Source: Azospirillum picis (GTDB lineage: Bacteria > Pseudomonadota > Alphaproteobacteria > Azospirillales > Azospirillaceae). Taken from it: 64,000 nt of DNA. The position numbers and the translations under genes are program-made. Location of the stretch: the NCBI RefSeq assembly GCF_017876115.1, contig NZ_JAGINO010000004.1, positions 124,001-188,000 on the forward strand. Direction: 5' to 3'. Below are positions 38,864-47,093 of the stretch, piece after piece (position 1 is the stretch's first letter; every line of letters starts with the position of its first letter). The notes below the pieces were generated by a model, which saw only the letters and a list, made by a program, of their open reading frames with translations, was not told the origin of the DNA and did no database searches.

Positions 38864-39960
38864 CGGGCGGTGCGAAGCCCGGCGGTCGCCGCATCCGCGT
38901 GCTGGTGGTGGAGGACAGCCCGGTCATCCAGCAATTGCTCAGCCACGTCATCGACTCCGACCCGCGGCTGGAGGTGGCGGGCATCGCCTCCTCCGGCGAG
39001 CAGGCCCTGCGCATGATCGAGCGGGTGATGCCCGACGTCGTGTCGCTGGACATCCGGCTGCCGGGGATCGACGGCTTCGAGGTGACCAGCCGGATCATGC
39101 GCCAGCACCCGCTGCCCATCGTGGTGGTGGCCTCGGACGTGCGCGACCTCGGCATCCCGATGCGGGCGTTGCAGGCGGGCGCGCTGGCGGTGGTGGAGAA
39201 GCCCGGCAGCGTCGCGCGGGCCGACTACCAGACCGTCGCGCATCATCTCTGCACCCAGCTCTACATCATGAGCCAGGTCAAGGTGATCCGGCACCGCATC
39301 TCCGCGCGCCCTCCGAGGCAGGAAACCCGCACGCTCGACCGCGAGCCGCCCGAGGAGGCGGTCACCGTCGGGGGGCGCAAGCGCCGCTACCGGGCGCTCG
39401 GCCTCGTCGCCTCCACCGGGGGGCCGGCGGCGCTGGCGCGGCTCCTCAAGGAACTGCCGACCGACTTCCCGCTGCCGGTCTTCGTCGTCCAGCACATGGG
39501 AGCTCCCTTCATGGCGGGCTTCGCCAACTGGCTCGGCACCGTCTGCCCGCTGCCGGTCCAGCTTGGCGAGCATGGCCAGACTCCCCGGCCCGGCACCGTC
39601 TACGTCGCGCCCGGCGACCGCCACATGCGGGTGGAGAACAGCACCATCCGCCTCGGCGACGATCCGATGGTGTGCGGCCAGCGCCCGTCGGGCGAGGTGC
39701 TGTTCCAGTCGATGGCCCGTGGCTACGGCGTCGACGGCATCGGCGTGCTGCTGACGGGAATGGGGGAGGACGGGGCGCGCGGTCTGTTGGAGATGCGCCA
39801 GGCCGGCGCCTACACCATTGCCGAGCACGCCTCGACCGCCGTGATCCACAGCATGCCCGGCACCGCGGTGCGGCTGGGCGCCGCGGTCGAGGAGCTGCCC
39901 CTCGACCGCGTTGCCGGGCGGCTGCTGCAATTGACCTCCGATGATAAGATAACGTCATGA
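38860..39960 (+). CDS. cheB: CheB methylesterase (WspF-like)
   Basis: The GTG at 38860 overlaps the cheA stop (GTGA) and gives 366 aa. An N-terminal receiver (Asp64 in VVSLDIRLPGIDG) is followed by a linker (145-175) and the esterase domain with the catalytic triad Ser185 (ASTGGPAAL), His212 (VVQHMGAPF) and Asp304 (GMGEDGARGL). CheB removes receptor methyl groups and counteracts the adjacent TPR-type CheR. In Wsp systems the equivalent WspF is a negative regulator, and its loss locks the pathway on. The stop overlaps the next gene by 4 nt. Confidence 0.94.
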   Translation: MTGGAKPGGRRIRVLVVEDSPVIQQLLSHVIDSDPRLEVAGIASSGEQALRMIERVMPDVVSLDIRLPGIDGFEVTSRIMRQHPLPIVVVASDVRDLGIPMRALQAGALAVVEKPGSVARADYQTVAHHLCTQLYIMSQVKVIRHRISARPPRQETRTLDREPPEEAVTVGGRKRRYRALGLVASTGGPAALARLLKELPTDFPLPVFVVQHMGAPFMAGFANWLGTVCPLPVQLGEHGQTPRPGTVYVAPGDRHMRVENSTIRLGDDPMVCGQRPSGEVLFQSMARGYGVDGIGVLLTGMGEDGARGLLEMRQAGAYTIAEHASTAVIHSMPGTAVRLGAAVEELPLDRVAGRLLQLTSDDKITS

Positions 39961-40724
39961 ACGGACACCGCACCCTCGTTGTCATGGCCTCGCAGACCCA
40001 GGGGCTGCTGTTGAAGCTGCTGCTGGAGGAGCGCGGTGTGGACACCACCTGCGTCGAGGGCGTGGAGCCGGCTCTTTCCGAGATGGCGCGGGTCTCCTAC
40101 GACCTGCTGATCGTCGAGGGCGACCTCGCCGGCACCACCGGGCTGGCGGAACTGCGTGCCCGTTCCAGCGCCTCCGTCATGGTCATCGGCCGCGGCGAGG
40201 GCGAGCACGACTCCTCCGACCCCCAGGGGCTGGTCGCCCAGGCCGTGGCGCTGTTGGAGCGCCGGACCGCGCCGCCGAGCGCCGCCGACATCTTCCGGCG
40301 CGCCCGCATCCTGATCGTGGACGACAGCGCCACCTACCGCGAGTTCCTGCGTGCCGAGCTGGAGCAGGAGGGCTGCGCCGTCACCGCCGCCCGCAACGCC
40401 GACGAGGCGGTGACGGCGCTGGCCGGCGGCGGGCTCGACTGCGTGATCCTCGACCTCGTCATGCCCGGCACCAGCGGCACCCAGCTCTGCCAGCGGTTCG
40501 ACCGCTTCCGCCGGCAGCGCGGCCTGTTCTTCCAGATCGTCATCCTGACCAGCCAGGACGACGAGGACCAGTTGATGATCAGCCTCAATGCCGGCGCGGA
40601 TGATTTCGTCGGCAAGGCACAGACGATGGACGTGCTGAAGGTACGCCTGATGGCATTGCTCCGCCGGAAATACTTCGTCGAGGACCACCTGTTGCGTCTG
40701 TCGCGGCTTGCACCTTCCGCATAG
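39957..40724 (+). CDS. Double-receiver response regulator, first receiver degenerate
   Basis: This 255-aa protein has two tandem receiver-like domains and no output domain. In the first (1-105) the phospho-acceptor place holds Glu54 (LLIVEGDLAGTTG) and the N-terminal acidic pair is missing (VVMASQTQG), so it is a pseudo-receiver. The second (115-240) has the full set: Asp122-Asp123, Asp166 in VILDLVMPG, Thr in VILTSQDDED and Lys in DFVGKAQ. This REC-REC order is that of PleD-type regulators without the GGDEF domain. It holds the place of WspR and is the likely phosphate acceptor of the CheA homologue. ATGA overlap with cheB. Confidence 0.87.
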   Translation: MNGHRTLVVMASQTQGLLLKLLLEERGVDTTCVEGVEPALSEMARVSYDLLIVEGDLAGTTGLAELRARSSASVMVIGRGEGEHDSSDPQGLVAQAVALLERRTAPPSAADIFRRARILIVDDSATYREFLRAELEQEGCAVTAARNADEAVTALAGGGLDCVILDLVMPGTSGTQLCQRFDRFRRQRGLFFQIVILTSQDDEDQLMISLNAGADDFVGKAQTMDVLKVRLMALLRRKYFVEDHLLRLSRLAPSA

Positions 40725-40743
40725 GAGGGAGTAGAGCCATCGT

Positions 40744-42450
40744 GTGATTTCGGAAGCGGAGCCGTGCGTTTATTCTCAGGCGGCTTGTCGAAACTTACCG
40801 ATGGTCGGCCCGGTGCCCATGGCGATCAGCCTCCAGACCCTCCACGAGACCGGGCTCCCGCGAGACACCAACACGATGCACAGACCCTCGGCCACCCCGA
40901 TGTCCCCGACCGATCTGCGCTTTTGCGAGTGCCTCGACAACGCGCGCCGGGTCTGCGCGGCCGGGACCGTTCCGGCCATGCTGGTCGTCGGTTCGCCGGA
41001 GACGGCCGCCGTCCGCTGCAACGAGATGCTGGCCGCCCTGCTGAACCGCCCGCGCGCCGCGAACCGTGACGAGAGCGGGTCGGCGCTGTTCCCGGACGCC
41101 TGGCGGGCGCTGGCCGAGGCGCTTTATCCGCTCTATGGCGACCCGGGCGTGGGCGACGTCATCCCCGACTCCGTCCTGCTGACCCTGCCGGTCAGCCCGC
41201 CGCTGATCTTGCGGGCGGTGCCGCTCCTGGTCGACGGGCGGGCGGTCGGCGTGCTGGCCAGCGCGACGCTCGACGGCGCGATCGCCAGCATGACCGAGAC
41301 CATGCGGGCGGAGGTGGACCGCACCACCGCCGCGCGTTCCCGCTTCCTCGCCTCGGCCAGCCACGACCTGCGGCAGCCCTTCCAGGCGATGCGGCTGTTC
41401 CTGGATGCCCTGACCACCCAGGTGGAGGGCAATGCCCGGGCGATGCGCACCGCGGGCATGCTGGCCAATGCGATGACCGCCGGCGAGCGCCTTCTCAACG
41501 CGCTGCTCGACATTTCCACCCTCGACGCCGGCACGGTGGAGCCCGACCTGCAACCGGTGTCCCTGAACGGCCTGCTGCAGTCGCTCGCCGACGAGTTCCG
41601 GCCGCAGGCCGAGGAGAAGGGGCTGCGCCTGCGCGTCCATGTCACCGGCCAGGCGGTCACCCGCAGCGACCCCGTGCTGCTGGGGCGCATCGTCCGCAAT
41701 CTGCTGGCCAACGCCATCCGCTACACCCAGCAGGGCGGCATCGTGCTGGGGCTGCGCCGGCGCCGGGGGCGCTGGCGGATCGAGGTGTGGGATACCGGCT
41801 TCGGCATCCCGCAGGACAAGCTGGACGTCATCTTCGACGAGTTCCACCAGCTCACCAACCCCAGCCGCGACCCGACGCGCGGGCTCGGGCTGGGGCTCGC
41901 CATCGTCCGCCGCCTGTCGCTGCTGCTGAACGCACCCATCGACGTGCAGTCCCGCTCCGGCCGCGGCTCGGTCTTCGCCGTCACGGTGGAGCAGATCGAG
42001 GGCGAGGCCGTCGAGGAGGCCCCGCCTCCTCCCGCCACCGCCGGCGAGGCGGCCGGCCTGCCGCTGGAGGGGATGCGCGTCCTGGTGGTGGACGACGACA
42101 ACATGGTGCTGTCGGGCCTGCTGCTGACGCTGGAAAGCTGGGGCTGCGCCTTCGTTTCGGCGTCCAACATGCGCGAGGTGTTCGCCGCGGTCGACGGGCT
42201 GGAAGGCCCGCCCGACGCCATCCTGACCGACCTGCGCCTGCCGGGGAAGGTCTCCGGCTTCGACGTGATCGACCGCGTGCGCAAACTGTTCAAGACGAAC
42301 ATCCCGGCGGTCGTCCTCACCGGCGAGACGGCGCCGGAATCCCTCCTGGAGGGCCAGCGCCGCGGCTGCGCCTTCCTGCACAAGCCGCTGCATCCCGGCG
42401 ACCTGCGCCGTGTCCTGGAAGAGGTGAGGAGCGAGGCGGCCGCCCAATAG
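40744..42450 (+). CDS. Hybrid histidine kinase (HisKA-HATPase-REC) ending the chemosensory operon
   Basis: This 568-aa soluble kinase has a divergent sensory part (55-185; AGTVPAMLVVGSPETAAVRCN), likely PAS-like. A HisKA of the SASHDLRQPFQAMRLFL type follows, then HATPase (WDTGFGIPQDKLDVIFDEF; LGLGLAIVRRLSLLL) and a C-terminal receiver (VVDDDNMVLSGLL; ILTDLRLPG; LHKPLHP). The HDLRQPF variety of HisKA is common in kinases whose own receiver reports to a separate regulator. The start is uncertain: GTG 40744 is 20 nt after the previous stop, while ATG 40801, 40819 or 40876 are alternatives. It is probably co-transcribed with the Wsp-like genes and may branch their output. Confidence 0.85.
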   Translation: MISEAEPCVYSQAACRNLPMVGPVPMAISLQTLHETGLPRDTNTMHRPSATPMSPTDLRFCECLDNARRVCAAGTVPAMLVVGSPETAAVRCNEMLAALLNRPRAANRDESGSALFPDAWRALAEALYPLYGDPGVGDVIPDSVLLTLPVSPPLILRAVPLLVDGRAVGVLASATLDGAIASMTETMRAEVDRTTAARSRFLASASHDLRQPFQAMRLFLDALTTQVEGNARAMRTAGMLANAMTAGERLLNALLDISTLDAGTVEPDLQPVSLNGLLQSLADEFRPQAEEKGLRLRVHVTGQAVTRSDPVLLGRIVRNLLANAIRYTQQGGIVLGLRRRRGRWRIEVWDTGFGIPQDKLDVIFDEFHQLTNPSRDPTRGLGLGLAIVRRLSLLLNAPIDVQSRSGRGSVFAVTVEQIEGEAVEEAPPPPATAGEAAGLPLEGMRVLVVDDDNMVLSGLLLTLESWGCAFVSASNMREVFAAVDGLEGPPDAILTDLRLPGKVSGFDVIDRVRKLFKTNIPAVVLTGETAPESLLEGQRRGCAFLHKPLHPGDLRRVLEEVRSEAAAQ

Positions 42451-42525
42451 GCGGTGGCCCTTGAAGCGGTGGCCCTTGAAGCGGTGGCCCTTGAAGCGGT
42501 GGCCCTTGAAGCGGCGCCCCTTGAA
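42451..42525. repeat. 15-bp tandem repeat, five copies
   Basis: GCGGTGGCCCTTGAA occurs four times exactly in a row (42451-42510), with a fifth copy carrying two changes (42511-42525) and a partial sixth. It begins on the base after the kinase stop codon. It lies in the 3' region of the chemosensory operon, outside any gene I trust. Slippage-prone, it should vary in copy number among strains. Confidence 0.9.
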
Positions 42526-42637
42526 GCGGCGGCGTGACCGCACTTCATCTTGGGGCAGGGCGGCCGCACGCCTCCGCCTCCGGCTCGCAGCCGGGCCGGT
42601 CGGGGGCACGCGGCCGATGTGATCCGGGAGGGTGGGC

Positions 42638-43579
42638 ATGCTCCGGCCGGATTTTCGCCACCGGCTCGTCAATCATATCCAGTCGCTGCTCCTGATCGCC
42701 GGCATGGCGGCGATCGCCTGGCTCTGCATCTCCGCGGTGGCGGGCGGGATGCTGACGCTGCTGGTGGTGGCCGGGGCGATCCTCGGGCTTCTGCTGGCGC
42801 CGGGCATGCCGAAGCGCGTCCTGCTGTCCGCCTACCATGCCCAAAGACTGCGAGGCGCCGAATTTCCGGAGGGGGCGGCGCTCCTCGCAGAACTGGCGCA
42901 GCGGGCCGGCCTGCCGCAGCGGCCGGAGCTGTATTACATCCCGAGCTCGATGCCGAACGCCTTCGCCGTCGGCGATCCGGAGGACAGCGCCGTCTGCGTG
43001 ACGGACGGCCTTCTGCGGCTGCTCGACCGCCGCGAGTTCGCGGGCGTGCTGGCGCACGAAGTCGCCCACATCGCCGCCCGCGACCTGTGGATCATGGCGG
43101 TCGCCGACGTGATGTCGCGCGTCGTTTCCCTGGCCTCGTGGGTGGGGCAGCTCATCCTGCTCCTCAATGTCCCGCTGCTGCTGGCCGGGGCCGCGGTGGT
43201 GCCGTGGCATGTGCCGCTGCTGCTGATCTTCTCGCCGACGCTGATGTCCCTGCTCCAGCTTGCGCTGTCCCGCACGCGGGAGTTCGATGCCGACCGCAAC
43301 GCCGTGCGGCTTACCGGCGACGCGGGCGGCCTCGCCTCGGCCCTGATGAAGCTGGAGAGGCGGACCGGCCGCTTCTGGGAGGACATCTTCCTTCCCGGAC
43401 GCCGCATTCCCGAGCCGTCGCTGCTGCGCACGCATCCGCCGACCGAGGCGCGGGTCGCCCGGCTCCGCGACCTGGCGGGCGCTTCCACGCCGCCCCGCCG
43501 GCCGGCGCGTCCGCTCGACATCCATCGTCCCGCGGTCCTCCGGCGGCCGGGCTACGGGCGCTACGGCGTCTACCGGTAG
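42638..43579 (+). CDS. M48-family zinc metalloprotease (HtpX-like)
   Basis: The ATG at 42638 has GGGAGG 6 nt upstream and gives 313 aa. Two N-terminal membrane helices (SLLLIAGMAAIAWLCIS; LLVVAGAILGLLLAPG) are followed by a protease domain with the zinc motif HEVAHIAAR in LAHEVAHIAARDLW and the third ligand Glu in REFDADRNAV. Two more helices lie between (about 165-215). This resembles HtpX and other M48 membrane proteases that clear damaged membrane proteins. A basic tail follows the protease domain. It has no operon partners. Confidence 0.87.
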   Translation: MLRPDFRHRLVNHIQSLLLIAGMAAIAWLCISAVAGGMLTLLVVAGAILGLLLAPGMPKRVLLSAYHAQRLRGAEFPEGAALLAELAQRAGLPQRPELYYIPSSMPNAFAVGDPEDSAVCVTDGLLRLLDRREFAGVLAHEVAHIAARDLWIMAVADVMSRVVSLASWVGQLILLLNVPLLLAGAAVVPWHVPLLLIFSPTLMSLLQLALSRTREFDADRNAVRLTGDAGGLASALMKLERRTGRFWEDIFLPGRRIPEPSLLRTHPPTEARVARLRDLAGASTPPRRPARPLDIHRPAVLRRPGYGRYGVYR

Positions 43580-43668
43580 CCTCATCCCGTCGGTCCGGTG
43601 GCCGGGCGGTCCTCCGGCTGCGCGTTTCCGTCGCAGGTGCGTTGCGGCGACCGGGAGGGCATTTTCAT

Positions 43669-43703
43669 TTGACCCGGGCGGCGTGGGATGAGAATGATTT
43701 TCA
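43669..43703 (+). promoter_or_regulatory. Promoter overlapped by a Fur-type box, cupredoxin/FTR1 operon
   Basis: TTGACC (43669-43674) and AATGAT (43693-43698) lie 18 nt apart. TGAGAATGATTTTCA (43689-43703) covers the -10 and matches the 7-1-7 Fur consensus TGATAAT-N-ATTATCA at 12 of 14 positions. The box includes the first in-frame ATG of the next gene (43688), so that ATG is not the translation start. Iron-responsive repression is inferred. Confidence 0.6.
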
Positions 43704-43741
43704 CAAGCAAACGCTCATCCAAGGTTCAAGGTTTCCCGCGA

Positions 43742-44101
43742 ATGCCCCGCTTCCTTCCTTGCCGTGCCTCCGCCCTCTCCGCCTGCGCGCTGGCGCTGTC
43801 GGCCGCCCTGTTCCTTCCCTCCTCGCCCGCCCGTGCCGACGACCCGGTGACGATCGTCATCAAGGAGCACAAGTTCGAGCCGGCCGAGGTGAAGGTGCCG
43901 GCCAACAAGCGGGTGACCCTGCTGGTCGACAACCAGGACGCGACGTCGGAAGAGTTCGAGAGCGGCGAATTGAAGGTCGAGAAGATCGTCGGCGGCCGCA
44001 AGCAGATCAAGGTCATGATCGGGCCGCTCGCGCCTGGCCGCTACCCGTTCTTCGGCGAGTTCCACGAGGCGACGGCGCAGGGCGCCGTGATCGCCGAGTG
44101 A
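43742..44101 (+). CDS. Exported cupredoxin-domain protein of an iron-uptake pair
   Basis: The ATG at 43742 is chosen over that at 43688, which lies inside the promoter/Fur box. The 119-aa product has a signal peptide (MPRFLPCRASALSACALALS, cut likely after ARA) and a compact cupredoxin-like domain (TIVIKEHKFEPAEVKVPANK; NQDATSEEFESGEL; GRYPFFGEFHEATAQGAV). It lacks the Cys ligand of blue copper proteins and so resembles the EfeO cupredoxin domain that accompanies FTR1 permeases. It likely binds or oxidises iron in the periplasm and hands it to the permease encoded 46 nt downstream. Confidence 0.82.
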   Translation: MPRFLPCRASALSACALALSAALFLPSSPARADDPVTIVIKEHKFEPAEVKVPANKRVTLLVDNQDATSEEFESGELKVEKIVGGRKQIKVMIGPLAPGRYPFFGEFHEATAQGAVIAE

Positions 44102-44147
44102 CGGTTTCCCTCCCGTCCGTTCCGCCGCCCGCCCACCGGAGACGACC

Positions 44148-44993
44148 ATGCTCGCCAGTCTGATCATCGTGTTCCGCGAGGTCCTCGAAGCCGGCCTCAT
44201 CGTCGGCATCGTGCTCGCCGCCACCAAGGGCGTCGCCGGGCGCGGGCGATGGGTGGCGCTGGGGATTCTCGGCGGCATCATCGGGTCGTGCATCGTCGCC
44301 GCCTTCGCCGACGGCATCAGTTCGCTGTTCGCCGACACCGGGCAGGAGCTGTTCAACGCCGGCGTCCTGCTGGTCGCCGTCGTGATGCTGGCCTGGCACA
44401 ACGCCTGGATGGCGCAGCATGGGCGCGAGCTGGCGCGCGACATGAGGGCGGTCGGCCAGGCGGTGTCGAGCGGCGAGAAGTCGCTGGCGGCGCTTGCCAT
44501 CGTCATCGGCGTCGCCGTGCTGCGCGAGGGCTCCGAAGTCGTGCTGTTCCTCACCGGTATCCTGGCGTCGGAGGAGGGCGGCATCGCCACCGTTGCCGCC
44601 GGCGGGCTGGGCGGCATGGCGCTGGGTGCCCTGGTTTCGGTGCTGCTCTATGCCGGACTGCTGCAGATTCCGACCCGCTACCTGTTCCAGACCACCACCT
44701 GGCTGCTCACCCTGCTGGCTGCCGGCATGGCGGCGACCGCCGTCAACTTCCTGGCCCAGGCCGGCATCCTGATGGCGGGCGGCCAGATCCTGTGGGACAC
44801 CTCGGGCGTGCTGCGCGACAACAGCCTCGTCGGGCAGGCGCTTCACATCATGGTCGGCTACACCGACCGGCCGACCGAGGCGCAGCTCATCGCCTATGTC
44901 GCGGTGGTGGCCGGCATCCTGCTGCTGACCCGCTGGGCCGCCCGCGGCAACCCGCCGTCTAACGGCCCGCGCATGGTCAACGCCGCCGAGTGA
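44148..44993 (+). CDS. FTR1-family iron permease
   Basis: This 281-aa protein has seven predicted membrane helices. Both REXXE iron-binding motifs are intact: RE-VL-E at residues 10-14 (IIVFREVLEAGLIVG) and RE-GS-E at 126-130 (VAVLREGSEVVLFLTG). FTR1/EfeU permeases carry ferric iron across the inner membrane after oxidation of ferrous iron. The preceding cupredoxin and the Fur-type box point to a low-iron-induced ferrous iron uptake operon. No EfeB peroxidase gene is present in the window. Confidence 0.92.
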   Translation: MLASLIIVFREVLEAGLIVGIVLAATKGVAGRGRWVALGILGGIIGSCIVAAFADGISSLFADTGQELFNAGVLLVAVVMLAWHNAWMAQHGRELARDMRAVGQAVSSGEKSLAALAIVIGVAVLREGSEVVLFLTGILASEEGGIATVAAGGLGGMALGALVSVLLYAGLLQIPTRYLFQTTTWLLTLLAAGMAATAVNFLAQAGILMAGGQILWDTSGVLRDNSLVGQALHIMVGYTDRPTEAQLIAYVAVVAGILLLTRWAARGNPPSNGPRMVNAAE

Positions 44994-45015
44994 CGCGGCC
45001 CCCCTGCCGCACACC

Positions 45016-45126
45016 ACCCCTGGAGTGTGTTCGTTTCAAGCGGTATCGCTTGAAACGTGAGTCACAGGCAAAACCAATAGTTTAGAGTCTATCCGGTGCT
45101 GCCATAAGCACCGGATAGACTCTAAG
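45016..45126. repeat. Dispersed palindromic element, copy 1 (two hairpins)
   Basis: The first hairpin has perfect 11-nt arms CGTTTCAAGCG and CGCTTGAAACG with a GTAT loop (45032-45057). A 24-nt link follows, then a second hairpin with perfect 19-nt arms (45082-45100 and 45107-45125) around GCCATA. A closely related sequence lies at 59550-59628, so this is a repeat family and not a simple terminator; no T-run follows. It sits between FTR1 and the Kef-type gene, both on the plus strand. Confidence 0.75.
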
Positions 45127-45212
45127 TATGGTGTGTGCAGGCCGACAAGTGTCTAGCCTTGGCAGTTGAAAACACGCCATAGTCCCCCGGCCACAGCATT
45201 TCGGCGGGGGAC

Positions 45213-47075
45213 ATGGCGGAACTGGTGACGTTGGTGGTGCTGTTGGCGGCGATGGTGGTCGCCGTGCCGGTGGCCAAGCGCTTCGGCTTCGGGGCGCCGC
45301 TCGGCTATCTCGCCGCCGGACTGGTCGTCGGCCCCGCCGGGCTCGGCCTGGTTTCCGGCGCTGGGGCGATCGGCCATGCCTCCGAACTCGGCGTGGTGAT
45401 GCTGCTGTTCCTGATCGGCCTGGAACTGCGGCCGGCCCGCCTCTGGGTGATGCGGAAATCCGTCCTCGGGCTGGGCGGGGCGCAGGTCCTGGCGACCGGC
45501 GCGCTGGTGGCCGCGCTCTGCCGCTGGGGGCTCGGCCTGCCGCTGCCCGGCGCCGTGGTGCTGGGCTTCGGGCTGGCGCTGTCCTCCACCGCGATGGCGC
45601 TGCCGATGATGGCCGAGCGCGGACTGCTCGCCAACCAGTCGGGGCGCAACGCCTTCTCCGTCCTGCTGTTCCAGGATCTCGCCATCATCCCGGCGGTGGC
45701 GCTGCTGCCCCTGCTGGGCAACGGGTCGATGCCGCAGGCGGACAACGCCTGGCTGGCGGTCGCCAAGGCGGCGGTGGCGGTGGTGGCCGTGCTGATCGGT
45801 GGCCGGTACCTGCTGCGTCCGATCTTCCGCACCGTCGACCGTGCCGGCGCTCCGGAGATCTTCACGGCGACGGCGCTGCTGATCGTCATCGGCACCGCCG
45901 TGCTGATCGAGGAGGCTGGGCTGTCGATGTCGCTCGGCGCCTTCATGGCCGGCGTCCTGCTGTCCGATTCCGAATACCGCCACGAGGTCCAGGCCGACAT
46001 CGAGCCCTTCGAGGGGCTGCTGCTCGGCCTGTTCTTCGTCACGGTCGGGATGGGGGCGGACATCCCGGCGCTGCTCGCCCATCCCGTCCGCTTCTTCGGT
46101 CTGGCCGCCGGCCTGCTGATGGCCAAGGCGCTGGTGATGCTGCTGCTCGCCCGTGTCGCCGGCGTGCCCTGGGCCGGGGCGGTCCGCATGGCGACGGTGC
46201 TGAGCCAGGGCGGCGAATTCGGCTTCGTGCTGTTCGGGCTGGCGGCCGATGGCGGCGCCATGGGGCGGGAGCAGGCGGCGTCGGCCATGCTGGTGGTGAC
46301 GCTGTCGATGCTGGCGACGCCGCTGCTGTTCGCGGCGGAGGAACGCTGGATCGCCCCGCGGCTCCTGTCGAACAGGCCAAAGCGCCCCTTCGACCCTCTG
46401 CCGGACGACCATCCGCCGGTGATCATCTGCGGCTTCGGCCGCGTCGGGCAGGTGGTCGGCCGCGTGCTGCGGGTGCGCGGCATTCCCTTCACGGCGCTGG
46501 AGCAGAATGCCGCCCAGGTGGATTTCGTCCGCAAGTTCGGCAGCAAGGTCTATTACGGCGACCCGACCCGCGTCGAGCTGCTGCGCGCCGCCGGGGCCGA
46601 GAAGGCCAAGGTTCTGGTCGTGGCGCTCGACGACATGGAACAGTCGCTGAAGGTGGTGGAGCTGGCGAAGCGGCATTTTCCCGACGTGACCATCTTCGCC
46701 CGCGCCCGCAACCGCCGCCACGCGCATTTCCTGATGGACCGCGGCGTCACCCACATCGTCCGCGAAACCTTCGACAGCAGCCTGCGCCTGACCGCCGACG
46801 TGCTGCGCAACATGGGCCTTGCGGAAGCGGACGTCGTGCGCACCCTGGACACCTTCCGCGCCCACGACGAACGCACCCTGATCCGTCAGCATGCGGTCCA
46901 CCAGGACGAATCCCAGCTCATCCAGACGTCGCGTCAGGCCGCGGAGGAACTCCAGGCCCTGTTCGAGGCGGACCGGGAAACCGGGCCGGCTGGCGCCGAT
47001 GGGGCCAATGGGGCCGGCGCCAATGGGGCTGGCAACAATGGATCCGGCGCCGGTGGCGCCCGGGCCTCCGGCTGA
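45213..47075 (+). CDS. KefB/KefC-type cation/proton antiporter
   Basis: This 620-aa protein has an N-terminal CPA2 antiporter domain (1-385; about 12 helices; LGYLAAGLVVGPAGLGLVSG, GLALSSTAMALPMMAERG, VLLFQDLAIIPAVALLP, SLGAFMAGVLLSDSEYRHE). An RCK_N domain follows at about 400-520 (PVIICGFGRVGQVVGRVL, the NAD-binding Rossmann motif), then a C-terminal tail ending in a Gly/Ala/Asn repeat (GANGAGANGAGNNGSGAGG). Kef systems extrude potassium during electrophile stress, gated by glutathione adducts. The quinone reductase gene next to it (convergent) recalls the KefF/KefG ancillary reductases. A GC-rich stem (45183-45189/45205-45211) covers its GGGGG ribosome-binding site. Confidence 0.9.
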   Translation: MAELVTLVVLLAAMVVAVPVAKRFGFGAPLGYLAAGLVVGPAGLGLVSGAGAIGHASELGVVMLLFLIGLELRPARLWVMRKSVLGLGGAQVLATGALVAALCRWGLGLPLPGAVVLGFGLALSSTAMALPMMAERGLLANQSGRNAFSVLLFQDLAIIPAVALLPLLGNGSMPQADNAWLAVAKAAVAVVAVLIGGRYLLRPIFRTVDRAGAPEIFTATALLIVIGTAVLIEEAGLSMSLGAFMAGVLLSDSEYRHEVQADIEPFEGLLLGLFFVTVGMGADIPALLAHPVRFFGLAAGLLMAKALVMLLLARVAGVPWAGAVRMATVLSQGGEFGFVLFGLAADGGAMGREQAASAMLVVTLSMLATPLLFAAEERWIAPRLLSNRPKRPFDPLPDDHPPVIICGFGRVGQVVGRVLRVRGIPFTALEQNAAQVDFVRKFGSKVYYGDPTRVELLRAAGAEKAKVLVVALDDMEQSLKVVELAKRHFPDVTIFARARNRRHAHFLMDRGVTHIVRETFDSSLRLTADVLRNMGLAEADVVRTLDTFRAHDERTLIRQHAVHQDESQLIQTSRQAAEELQALFEADRETGPAGADGANGAGANGAGNNGSGAGGARASG

Positions 47076-47093
47076 AGCCCCAAGCGGGGCGGA

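Noticed and set aside
42545-43585. Minus-strand 346-codon frame over the M48 protease gene
   Set aside because: Antisense shadow of a gene with an intact HEXXH metalloprotease motif and a proper ribosome-binding site.
43688-43741. ATG 43688 as the start of the cupredoxin protein
   Set aside because: It lies in the Fur-like box and -10 region, and the resulting N-terminus puts 18 residues before a normal signal peptide.
45082-45125. Intrinsic terminator after the FTR1 gene
   Set aside because: The stem is perfect but has no T-run on either strand, and the sequence recurs elsewhere as part of a repeat element.
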